In this document: positions 7,699 to 14,665 of the stretch, in pieces | Layout of the letters: every line of letters begins with the position of its first letter | How positions within the stretch are numbered: the first letter of the stretch is position 1 | Source: an uncultured Bacteroidales bacterium | GTDB taxonomy: Bacteria > Bacteroidota > Bacteroidia > Bacteroidales > Muribaculaceae | Length of the DNA: 15,615 nucleotides | Direction of reading: 5' to 3' | NCBI GenBank assembly: GCA_949123685.1 | Contig: CASBHZ010000071.1 | Coordinates: 1-15,615, forward strand | Position numbers and translations under genes: made by a program | Notes under the pieces: generated by a model | Database searches by the model: none | What the model was told of the DNA's origin: nothing | What the model saw: only the letters and a program-made list of their open reading frames with translations

Positions 7699-10410
7699 AT
7701 GGATTCGCAGTTATACATGATAGTAGATTTAGAGAGATGTGGCGATAAGTGTATGTTTATCACCGAGCAAGTTTCCTCTATCAGCGAGAACAAGAACGGT
7801 CTTTGGGCTGTTCGGTTCTCGTCATCTACTCGTGTGTTCAATTACAACAAAGCCCGTCTGTTATATTTTACCGATCCAGAGACCATAGATTTCAGCGAAA
7901 AAGGATTGTATATCAAGAATAAGCACATCAACAATGTGGCAGAAGTATTGCGGTTTTCTGACACTCGTCATACATTCTATCGAGTGACCTATCCCAATGG
8001 TTACTATGAGAACTTTGAGGGAAATGATGTCTATATCACTCGTACTCCCATTGACAAAAATGGTGGATCTACTTGGGAATATCTTCGTAAATTGGCTGCT
8101 GAAACAGGTCTGATGACAGAGGATGAAGATAATATCTTATCCAAGCAGTATGAATTGGTAGATACAATGCGCGACAATGTTCCTTTGGCTCAATATCTTG
8201 GTGACAAGTCAAAATTAGCAACATATCGCTTGCCAAAGCAGGTTTATTATCCTTTCGGATGCAATGCCAGCCAAAAGTCTGCGGTGGAGAAGGCATTGAC
8301 GCATCAAGTAAGCATCATACAAGGACCTCCGGGAACAGGTAAAACGCAAACGATTCTCAACATCATAGCCAATTTGCTTATGGTAGGAAAAACAGTGCTT
8401 GTTGTGTCTAACAACAATTCTGCCGTAGAGAATGTAGCAGAAAAATTGGAGAGCGAAGGACTTGGTTTTATAGTAGCCAAACTCGGTCGTACGAAAAATA
8501 AAGAGGTGTTTATTGCCAATCAAGTAGGTTATCCTGATATGACAGATTGGAATATTGAGGACAAATCAACAATATATCAATTGGCGAAAGATTCTCTCCA
8601 AAACGTGTCACAAGGATTTGACGGGCAGTTACGTCAAGCTCAACTAAAGACGGAATATGATGCGTTGCTGAAAGAGAGCAAATATAATGCGCTATTAGGC
8701 GCAAACAGTACTGATAACAACTGGCTTCATGGTAAACCATCTGCCAAACTGATAACGCTGCTCAACCTTTACCAAATGAAGGTAGAGAAGGAGCAAAAGC
8801 TCAGTTTTTGGTTTCGTTTGAAGTGGTCATTTGCTATGGGAATGAAGATATTCTCGTTCCTTAACGGTAAAGTTACCGAAGTGATAGCTGGATTGGAAGA
8901 AGCCTACTATTTCTCTCGTAAGGCTGAAATCGAGCAAGAATTGGGCTTCATAGTCCATACGCTTCAATCCATTGATATTAACCAGTCTGTAAAAGATCTG
9001 CGTTCCTCTTCCTTGCAAATTTTGAAGAATAAGATTGCCAAACGATATGGAACCAGCGAAAGGAAAAGGTTCTCTATTAGGGACATCAAGCCCAAAACAG
9101 AGGAGTTCTTGAAAGAATATCCTGTCGTACTCAGCACCACTTATTCTGCCAAAAGTTGTATCAGTAAGGATATGGTATTTGATTATGTGATTATGGACGA
9201 AGCGTCACAAGTAGACATTAAGACCGGAGCATTGGCACTCTCGTGTGCGATGAATGCCGTGATTGTTGGTGACGACAAACAATTACCTAATGTAGTGAGC
9301 CGTGAAGAAGCACTTGCTCTAAATGCAATTCAGACAACCTATAATGTAGATGACAGATACAACGCTATGACGCATAGCTTTCTGCAATCATGTGTGGAGG
9401 TATTCACGGAAGCTCCTGTCACGTTGCTGCGGGAGCACTATCGTTGCCATCCCAAGATTATTGAGTTCTGCAATCAACGGTTTTATAATGGTGAGCTGGT
9501 GGCCATGACCACTGACAACGGCGAAGAGAATGTGTTGCAGGTAGTCCGTACCACTAAAGGCAATCATGCGAGAGAGCATTTCAATCAGCGAGAGATTGAT
9601 GTCATCATACAGGAGGTAATGCCTGAATATAAGTATATGGATAGCGTGGGCATCATTACTCCCTATCGCAACCAAGCGGAAGAAACAAATAAGGCATTAG
9701 GGCATGATATTGCCAGTACGGTACATAAATATCAAGGTCGGGAGTGCGATAGCATCATCATAAGCACAGTAGACAACGAACCAACGGAGTTTTCCGACGA
9801 TGCCAACTTGCTCAATGTCGCCATATCACGTGCCAAGACTCGTTTGTGCATCGTGACCAATGGCAATGAGCTGCCGAAAGAATCGAATCTTGCCCAGCTT
9901 ATAGCCTATATACAATACAATAATTTCGAGGTCAAGGAAAGCAAACTCCACTCTGTGTTTGATTTGCTCTATAAGCAATACACTGCAGAACGTTTGGCGT
10001 ATGAAGCTGCCCATCCTTCGGTATCGAACCATCTATCTGAAAACCTTGTTTATACGGTTTTGGTAAAAGCTATTGCTGATTTGAATTTGATTAACGCTGA
10101 AATATTATGTCATTATCCGCTCTCTCGATTGATTAGCGATTGGAGTTTGCTTAGTGAAGAAGAAAAGGCTTTTGCAAAAAGTCCGTTTTCTCATATAGAT
10201 TTCCTTATTTACAATTCGCTCACTAAACAACCACTTCAAACGATTGAGGTTGATGGTTGGCATTTTCACCAGAATAGCGATGTACAGCAATCACGGGATG
10301 CCCTCAAAGACCGATTGCTCACAAAGTTTGGTCTTTGTCCGCATCGTATTTCCACTACAGAAACGGTGAATGTGGAAACGATAAAGAAAATCATTTTAAT
10401 CAGTAGTTAA
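7699..10410 (+). CDS. SF1 (Upf1-like) helicase with C-terminal PD-(D/E)XK-like nuclease domain
   Basis: A 903-residue helicase-nuclease fusion. All main SF1 motifs are present: Walker A GPPGTGKT (209-216), motif Ia VVSNNNSAVENV, Walker B MDEAS (D500, E501), motif III VGDDKQLPNV, motif IV LLREHYRCHPKI, motif V STVHKYQGRECDS and motif VI LLNVAISRAKTRL. A helical insertion separates Ia from II, and a N-terminal ~190-residue part is unassigned. The C-terminus (about 825-903) resembles the DUF2726/restriction-endonuclease-like fold: HIDFLIY (D834), IEVDGWHFH (E850, D852), then SRDALKDRLL. The expected E-x-K appears as E-V-D, which is usual for this subfamily as I recall it. It probably unwinds and cuts nucleic acid in a defence role. 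It sits 18 nt after the KAP gene and 11 nt before the next, so co-expression is likely. Confidence 0.9.
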   Translation: MDSQLYMIVDLERCGDKCMFITEQVSSISENKNGLWAVRFSSSTRVFNYNKARLLYFTDPETIDFSEKGLYIKNKHINNVAEVLRFSDTRHTFYRVTYPNGYYENFEGNDVYITRTPIDKNGGSTWEYLRKLAAETGLMTEDEDNILSKQYELVDTMRDNVPLAQYLGDKSKLATYRLPKQVYYPFGCNASQKSAVEKALTHQVSIIQGPPGTGKTQTILNIIANLLMVGKTVLVVSNNNSAVENVAEKLESEGLGFIVAKLGRTKNKEVFIANQVGYPDMTDWNIEDKSTIYQLAKDSLQNVSQGFDGQLRQAQLKTEYDALLKESKYNALLGANSTDNNWLHGKPSAKLITLLNLYQMKVEKEQKLSFWFRLKWSFAMGMKIFSFLNGKVTEVIAGLEEAYYFSRKAEIEQELGFIVHTLQSIDINQSVKDLRSSSLQILKNKIAKRYGTSERKRFSIRDIKPKTEEFLKEYPVVLSTTYSAKSCISKDMVFDYVIMDEASQVDIKTGALALSCAMNAVIVGDDKQLPNVVSREEALALNAIQTTYNVDDRYNAMTHSFLQSCVEVFTEAPVTLLREHYRCHPKIIEFCNQRFYNGELVAMTTDNGEENVLQVVRTTKGNHAREHFNQREIDVIIQEVMPEYKYMDSVGIITPYRNQAEETNKALGHDIASTVHKYQGRECDSIIISTVDNEPTEFSDDANLLNVAISRAKTRLCIVTNGNELPKESNLAQLIAYIQYNNFEVKESKLHSVFDLLYKQYTAERLAYEAAHPSVSNHLSENLVYTVLVKAIADLNLINAEILCHYPLSRLISDWSLLSEEEKAFAKSPFSHIDFLIYNSLTKQPLQTIEVDGWHFHQNSDVQQSRDALKDRLLTKFGLCPHRISTTETVNVETIKKIILISS

Positions 10411-10421
10411 AAATCAAAGTT

Positions 10422-11078
10422 ATGAGCAGATTAAGCAAACTATATCAGACAATGGAAAACCTAAAGGAATTAGGTTTGTCTATTAATGAAGATCTTATTC
10501 AAGAGGCAAATGAGTTAGAAGAAGAAATTATCAAGAAAGAGATTCTTCCGGTGTTAAGCAAAACAATAGAGCCGGCTTTGCAACCTGTAAAGCGTGAACT
10601 TGTTTTAGTTGTGGATTATGTGCCGGAACAGCCCCTGAGCGTTCATCTTAGCCGTAAGCGTAACTTTGCAGCGGAGTTGACGGATGCCAAGGAGATGGTG
10701 CTCGATCCGGAGGTAACACATCGGAATAATGGTTCTCGTCTGGATGAAAAGATAGAAAGAGGTCCGACAAGAGATATGACGGTTGTTTTTCCTGACGGAA
10801 CTATAATAGCGGAGAAAACTGCTGTTGAAACACTTATAAATGTTGTCAAAAAAATAGGAGTGGCTGAGGTTCGCAAGGTGGTGGAAGAGTATAATCTCAA
10901 ATTCTGCAAAGTACCCGTAATTTCAAACCGAAGGGATGCAAAGTACGGTAAAAGTCAGAAAGAATTGGGTGGAGGATGGTTATTGATTACCCATAGCAAC
11001 AATCGTATGAAAAAGGCTTTTATCGAGAATGTTTCTGAAGTTTTACATCTCGGAATAAAGGTCACCTTAAAAGAATAA
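10422..11078 (+). CDS. Uncharacterised 218-residue protein with N-terminal coiled coil
   Basis: I do not recognise a named family. Residues 1-50 are charged and helical (likely a coiled coil), and 50-117 form a linker with basic patches such as LSRKRNF. The C-terminal ~100 residues look like a compact domain: VVFPDGTIIAEKTAVETLIN (121-140), KKIGVAEVRKVVEEYN, then GGGWLLITHSNNRMKKAFIE (183-202) and a final LGIKVTL strand. I recall a similar 'DGT...IGV...THS...KK' pattern in small proteins next to restriction and other defence genes, but cannot name or verify it. The gene is 11 nt after the helicase and 7 nt before rhuM copy 2, so it is probably an accessory part of the same operon, possibly a DNA- or partner-binding adaptor. 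No catalytic motif is evident. Confidence 0.8.
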   Translation: MSRLSKLYQTMENLKELGLSINEDLIQEANELEEEIIKKEILPVLSKTIEPALQPVKRELVLVVDYVPEQPLSVHLSRKRNFAAELTDAKEMVLDPEVTHRNNGSRLDEKIERGPTRDMTVVFPDGTIIAEKTAVETLINVVKKIGVAEVRKVVEEYNLKFCKVPVISNRRDAKYGKSQKELGGGWLLITHSNNRMKKAFIENVSEVLHLGIKVTLKE

Positions 11079-11085
11079 GAGAGCT

Positions 11086-12117
11086 ATGGCAAAAAATATA
11101 GAAATACGAAATAGTACAGCAGAGTTCCTGATTTTTCAAATTGAGGGAAAAGAAAATGGAGTGCAGGTAATGTATCAAAATGAAACTATCTGGTGTACAC
11201 AGAAAGCTATGGCGCAATTATTTGACTGCTCCACAGATAATGTCGGACTTCACTTGAAAAATATATATGAAAGTGGAGAGTTGGTACAAGTGGTAACAAC
11301 CGAGTATTTCTCGGTTGTTCAGGTGGAAGGTGAACGTCAAGTAAATCGTAAGTTGAAATTCTATAATCTTGATGCTATCATTAGTGTTGGCTATCGGGTT
11401 AATAGTACTCGTGCCACACAGTTCCGGCAATGGTGTACATATGTGCTTCGCCAGTTTGCTATTCGTGGATATGTGATAGACAAGAAACGAATGGAGAATG
11501 GCTCGTTTATCGGAGAGGATTATTTTGAACATTTGCTTGCCGAAATTAGGGAGATAAGGTTGAGTGAACGACGCTTTTATCAGAAACTCACTGATATATA
11601 TGCCACCAGTATTGATTATAATGTCAATGCACCAACTACGCGTGCATTTTTCAAAAAGGTTCAGAACAAGATGCATTATGCGGTGCACGGTCATACGGCT
11701 GCCGAGCTGATTGTTGATAGAGCCAATGCGGAACGAGAACACATGGGACTGACTACATGGGAGAAAGGTCCGCAGGGGAAGATAGTAAAAACGGATGTGT
11801 CCATTGCCAAAAACTATTTGCGAGAAAACGAATTGGAAGCAATGGGCAGGATTGTGAATGCGTTTCTTGATATAGCAGAAAATATGGCTAAACGTCACAT
11901 TCCAATGACAATGGAAGATTGGGCAAAGCGTATTGACAAATTCATTGATGTGGCAGACCTCCCGATATTACAAGATAACGGAAACGTGTCAGCCGAATTT
12001 GCCAAAGAGTTCGCAGAAACAGAGTTTGAAAAGTACAGGGTTATTCAAGACCAACTGTTTCAATCCGACTTTGACCGATTCAGCGATGGTAATTCTCCCC
12101 CTTTGGATATTGATTGA
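11086..12117 (+). CDS. rhuM: RhuM family protein, copy 2
   Basis: A 343-residue RhuM paralogue, last gene of the plus-strand array. It has the same layout as copy 1: N-terminal TIWCTQKAMAQLFDCSTDNV, the hallmark YNLDAIISVGYRVNS, and a C-terminal block FFKKVQNKMHYAVHGHTAAE, almost identical to copy 1. The N-terminal third and the peptide after Gly-Glu-Leu (VVTTEYFSVV here, VVRKFRTT in copy 1) differ strongly, so the two are old paralogues or separate acquisitions rather than a recent duplication. ATG 11086 lies 7 nt after the preceding stop. It contains a 10-bp-arm palindrome at 11295-11319. The function of the family is unknown; its place at the end of this operon and inside the type III locus suggests a recurring partner of defence genes. 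Confidence 0.92.
   Translation: MAKNIEIRNSTAEFLIFQIEGKENGVQVMYQNETIWCTQKAMAQLFDCSTDNVGLHLKNIYESGELVQVVTTEYFSVVQVEGERQVNRKLKFYNLDAIISVGYRVNSTRATQFRQWCTYVLRQFAIRGYVIDKKRMENGSFIGEDYFEHLLAEIREIRLSERRFYQKLTDIYATSIDYNVNAPTTRAFFKKVQNKMHYAVHGHTAAELIVDRANAEREHMGLTTWEKGPQGKIVKTDVSIAKNYLRENELEAMGRIVNAFLDIAENMAKRHIPMTMEDWAKRIDKFIDVADLPILQDNGNVSAEFAKEFAETEFEKYRVIQDQLFQSDFDRFSDGNSPPLDID
11295..11319. repeat. Palindrome inside rhuM copy 2
   Basis: AACAACCGAG (11295-11304) and CTCGGTTGTT (11310-11319) are perfect 10-base reverse complements around a TATTT loop. It encodes residues 70-78, which are 4-12 residues after Gly-Glu-Leu, the same offset as the palindrome in rhuM copy 1. Both palindromes contain GTTGTT/AACAAC at the ends of the arms, but with the two halves in opposite order. 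Confidence 0.9.
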
Positions 12118-12131
12118 ATGATATAGAGTAA

Positions 12132-12180
12132 AAAGCAACGAGTTTCAATCCTGATTTTCAGGTTTAAGACTCGTCGCTTT
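12132..12180. terminator. Bidirectional stem-loop between convergent genes
   Basis: AAAGCAACGAGT (12132-12143) pairs with ACTCGTCGCTTT (12169-12180) with one mismatch. A second hairpin, CCTGA/TCAGG at 12150-12162, nests in the loop. The stem is flanked by A-rich sequence on the left and T-rich on the right, so it can work in either direction. It lies 15 nt after the rhuM2 stop and 12 nt past the end of the minus-strand membrane-protein gene. A shared terminator for both converging transcripts is the natural reading. Confidence 0.8.
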
Positions 12181-12191
12181 GTAGTAATCTG

Positions 12192-12719
12192 CTATTTGGG
12201 CTTGTTCAATACTTTCGAAAGAAGTATCATTATGGTAATTCCAGCCGTAGCAATCAGAATAGTCCATAAAGCAGCCTTCCAAATCAATGCCGAGTGTAAA
12301 ATCTCGACATTTGCTATTATGATGCTGGCGAAAAAAGAAGAGAGGGCAACCAGTATTATAATTGTGATGTAGAATGCGGTAGCCGGGATATGGATGGCAT
12401 TGTCGGCTTTCTTCATTCTTCGCTCGGCTTCCTTGCATTTGCTCTCAATCTGACCAAGAAAATTGCAGAGAAGTGTGGCTCCAAATTCAACTGCCAACTT
12501 ATGCATTTCTTCAGAAATAATAGGTTTGCACTCACGTATAGAACCGGACAGATTTTCAACTTCTGTTCTCAGCTTATATACATTGTTATTCAGGCTGGCA
12601 AGTTCCTTGGCATTTACATCGAGTAGTCGTTTTTCTTCTTCCAGATATTCATTCTTGGGAGTGGTTTTTATGGATTCCACTTCACTCATTTCTGCGGAAA
12701 AATCAAATTTCTTTTTCAT
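12192..12719 (-). CDS. Coiled-coil membrane protein of the mobilization operon
   Basis: A 175-residue protein encoded 4 nt after the relaxase stop. Residues ~22-65 (KNEYLEEEKRLLDVNAKELA and following) form a likely coiled coil. The region 66-110 is helical and charged. Two hydrophobic segments follow at about 114-136 (YITIIILVALSSFFASIIIA) and 144-168 (ALWTILIATAGITIMILL). It ends in a short basic cytoplasmic tail, NKPK. No enzymatic motif is visible. Small proteins of this layout commonly follow the relaxase in Bacteroides mobilizable elements, so a role in docking the relaxosome to the membrane or to a helper conjugation system is plausible but inferred. The name is not established, so I leave the symbol empty. 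Confidence 0.82.
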   Translation of the reverse strand: MKKKFDFSAEMSEVESIKTTPKNEYLEEEKRLLDVNAKELASLNNNVYKLRTEVENLSGSIRECKPIISEEMHKLAVEFGATLLCNFLGQIESKCKEAERRMKKADNAIHIPATAFYITIIILVALSSFFASIIIANVEILHSALIWKAALWTILIATAGITIMILLSKVLNKPK

Positions 12720-12723
12720 GGGC

Positions 12724-13935
12724 TTAGCGTTTTAATCTTGTTTTCGGCTTTTTTCCTATTAAGCGGCTGGCAGCACGAGCGCATCTGCGAGCCCATTGTA
12801 AATCGTCTTCGTCCTTGTCTCTCCACGGAAGATCGCTTTGCGAACCTCCGCCACTACCTCCAGTCGCTACATTTGGCGTATCAAGCAGTCCGACAAATAT
12901 AGCTACAGCCATATCGGTAAGTTCTTGACAGTTGGCAATAAACCTGTAATCAAACTCGTCATTGAAACAGTCAAGTACTTTTTCCGGGATATAGAATTTG
13001 TAATCCTTTCCTTCATGACTGAGGGTATAGGAAATCATATCCTGACAATCTGTGAGATATTGGGTATAGTCAATAGGAGCAACCTTATGTATCGCTGCCT
13101 GTTGAACGGTTTGGGGAGTATTATTTCTAATGACGGTAGCTGGCTGATGGTGCAGTTTCTTCCATGTCGCAGGAAGTTTCGAGACCATCAGGTTCCTGCC
13201 GATTCCCAATTCTGAAGCCTTGTATTTGGTGTTTCCATTCATGAGGGCATATCCACGAAGAATACCTTTCTTGTCCTCTCTTTCATGGACGGTATAACCT
13301 TTCCGTATAAGAGCATTCTTGTACTCATCCCATGACCACGATGGCATTGCTTTCAATACATTCATGCAGTCTCGGTTCACTTGTGGCATGTTGCGATTTC
13401 GGACTTGTGCCGCAGTCGTCCAGCCTCGTTTTTTTGCCACTCGCTCGGCAGCACGTTGCGCACGAAGATGAATGTTGTGGTCGTTGTTGATATTGCCGTC
13501 TTCATCCAAACGGCAAACCGCGGCATGAAGGTGGGGAACTTCGCCTTTAGATTCCGTATGAAGCCAAACCGAGTATTTGCTACCCGCCAAATTGGTCGGA
13601 CGGGAACGGACTTTTCCATCCTTGCCGGTAATCACCAGTTTGTCGAACTCCTCGGCGAATTCCTGCCAAAGATTTTGCCAATCTTCGATGTCATAGAATT
13701 GGGTATGCTCAGGCGATGGACTCAACTCTATTCTGATTATGGAATTCTTTATAGGCCGATATTGGGATAGGGTCAACTGCATGGAGTTCCATATTCCCAT
13801 AGCGTCCGGTTCTGAGGGTAACAGATTGTCCAATACCCGATAGATTTTCTCCGGATGCTTTTTATGCTGTGATTCGCCGGTAATGTAACGGATGTCGTTT
13901 ATACCGTGCGATATGGCTTTGGCTTTTGCAATCAT
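12724..13935 (-). CDS. mobB: Relaxase / mobilization nuclease (MobB-like, MOBP-type)
   Basis: A 403-residue relaxase, which nicks one strand at the origin of transfer and stays covalently bound through a tyrosine while leading the strand into the recipient (family knowledge). The N-terminal ~170 residues hold the nuclease domain: a candidate catalytic Tyr17 in DIRYIT, and the three-histidine metal site WLHTESKGEVPHLHAAVCRL (H126, H135, H137). The C-terminal half is variable and ends in a basic tail. The start ATG (13935-13933) shares four bases with the upstream MobC-like stop (ATGA), showing translational coupling. The length fits Bacteroides mobilization relaxases. The gene lies ~480 nt from the palindrome at 14411-14484, its probable target region. 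Confidence 0.93.
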   Translation of the reverse strand: MIAKAKAISHGINDIRYITGESQHKKHPEKIYRVLDNLLPSEPDAMGIWNSMQLTLSQYRPIKNSIIRIELSPSPEHTQFYDIEDWQNLWQEFAEEFDKLVITGKDGKVRSRPTNLAGSKYSVWLHTESKGEVPHLHAAVCRLDEDGNINNDHNIHLRAQRAAERVAKKRGWTTAAQVRNRNMPQVNRDCMNVLKAMPSWSWDEYKNALIRKGYTVHEREDKKGILRGYALMNGNTKYKASELGIGRNLMVSKLPATWKKLHHQPATVIRNNTPQTVQQAAIHKVAPIDYTQYLTDCQDMISYTLSHEGKDYKFYIPEKVLDCFNDEFDYRFIANCQELTDMAVAIFVGLLDTPNVATGGSGGGSQSDLPWRDKDEDDLQWARRCARAASRLIGKKPKTRLKR

Positions 13936-14351
13936 TCTTCTTCGGATTTTGGGTTAGACGGAGTTTTATTCTTCTCTTTTACTGCACTCAGGAACTGGCA
14001 GACACTTTCGGCTACATTGCCTAATTCTTTCAGCCAGCCCACCATAAACGGAATCTGATTGAACATTGCCATGCGCTGCTTTGTGGACATTCCGTGTAGG
14101 GCGGAGGTGTATTTTACGAGGTCTGACCGACAATCGTCCAGATTCTGCAACAGTGCTGCTTCTTCTTTCGTAAGCCTCGCTTTGGGTTTGAAGTTATAGG
14201 CACACGACAATAGGTAATCGCTTACAGTCATGCCACATTGTCCGGCCAGTGATTTTATATGTTCCTTCTGAGTAGGAGTGACTTTCGCTCCGATGAAGAC
14301 GTTTCTGGTTTCTTTCGAAGAGTCCGATGTATTTACAATATTTTCTTTCAT
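13932..14351 (-). CDS. mobC: MobC-like relaxosome accessory protein
   Basis: A 139-residue protein if started at the ATG at 14351, with MKENIVNTSDSS at the N-terminus; a longer in-frame start at 14420 would run into the GCGAG repeats and the proposed transfer origin and is less likely. The segment VFIGAKVTPTQKEHIKSLAG followed by CGMTVSDYLLSCAY is the ribbon-helix-helix-like core of plasmid mobilization accessory proteins (MobC/Bacteroides MobA type). These bind the transfer origin and help the relaxase nick it. A helical C-terminal part follows, with a charged tail. The gene overlaps the relaxase start by four bases and directly adjoins the non-coding palindrome region, as expected for a relaxosome gene that also controls its own promoter. 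Confidence 0.85.
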   Translation of the reverse strand: MKENIVNTSDSSKETRNVFIGAKVTPTQKEHIKSLAGQCGMTVSDYLLSCAYNFKPKARLTKEEAALLQNLDDCRSDLVKYTSALHGMSTKQRMAMFNQIPFMVGWLKELGNVAESVCQFLSAVKEKNKTPSNPKSEEE

Positions 14352-14380
14352 TTGAATCGTTTTATAATGGTTGAATAGGT

Positions 14381-14425
14381 GCGAGCTTGCGAGTACCACA
14401 CCGGCGAGGGAACTGAGCAAGCGAG
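14381..14425 (+). repeat. Four GCGAG direct repeats
   Basis: GCGAG occurs at 14381, 14389, 14404 and 14421 on the plus strand, and its complement CTCGC at 14473-14477 on the far side of the palindrome. Such clustered pentamers could be binding sites for the adjacent MobC-like protein. The spacing is irregular (8, 15 and 17 nt), so this is suggestive only. Confidence 0.5.
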
Positions 14426-14484
14426 AGTGCCAATGTACAACCGTAACGCAGTGAGGTTATACATTGGCATATCTCGCAACAGTT
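14411..14484. repeat. Large imperfect palindrome, candidate oriT core
   Basis: The inner arms TGCCAATGTACAACC (14428-14442) and GGTTATACATTGGCA (14455-14469) pair over 15 bases with one mismatch around a 12-nt loop. Pairing resumes outside with GCGAGA (14421-14426) against TCTCGC (14472-14477), and again with AACTG (14411-14415) against CAGTT (14480-14484). It lies 60 nt upstream of mobC. Relaxase targets usually have such an inverted repeat next to the nick site. A further TGGCACTC at 14532-14539 is the complement of GAGTGCCA at 14425-14432. Confidence 0.8.
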
Positions 14485-14615
14485 ACCTGTTGATGCTTCA
14501 CGGCAAGCCATATCGGATGCGTATAGTGAACTGGCACTCGGATCGGAAACATAGGATGATATGAGCCTCTAAAAGAGGGGAGAATATGAATATCTCACAT
14601 GATGTCTTCCTGCCG

Positions 14616-14660
14616 ACTTTGCTTTATTCTTATATATACGCCCCGACAATAAAGTAAAGT
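14616..14660. repeat. Inverted repeat just downstream of the ATPase gene
   Basis: ACTTTGCTTTATT (14616-14628) pairs with AATAAAGTAAAGT (14648-14660) with one mismatch around a 19-nt loop containing TATATATAC. It starts 5 nt after the ATPase stop codon, so on the minus strand it could be a terminator, although no T-run follows the stem. Its AT-rich loop would also fit a replication or nicking site. Confidence 0.65.
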
Positions 14661-14665
14661 TGAAC

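Larger units (their letters stand above)
14352..14665. other. 314-nt non-coding region, probable origin of transfer
   Basis: No convincing gene lies here on either strand. Its left part has four GCGAG direct repeats (14381-14425), then an imperfect palindrome of 74 bp (14411-14484). Its right part has a small hairpin (CCTCT/AGAGG, 14566-14578) and a 13-bp-arm inverted repeat (14616-14660). The place directly upstream of mobC-relaxase and the density of repeats fit an oriT, perhaps combined with the mob promoter. I cannot identify the nick site or a clear Bacteroides -33/-7 promoter. Confidence 0.65.

Noticed and set aside
11218..11898. 226-residue open frame on the minus strand
   Set aside because: It lies entirely antisense to rhuM2, whose family identity is clear; the antisense translation shows no recognisable domain.
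12145..12438. 97-residue minus-strand frame overlapping the terminator and the membrane protein
   Set aside because: It is in another frame of the membrane-protein gene, runs through the stem-loop and has no start context or recognisable features.
13381..13770. 129-residue plus-strand frame
   Set aside because: It is antisense to the relaxase nuclease domain, including its histidine motif, and is a shadow frame.
14352..14420. Longer start for the MobC-like protein
   Set aside because: The added 23 residues would be encoded by the GCGAG repeat region and are unlike the charged N-termini of the family; ATG 14351 is preferred.
14379..14564. Small plus-strand frame in the mob intergenic region
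   Set aside because: It translates the palindrome and repeats; the sequence looks structural, not coding.
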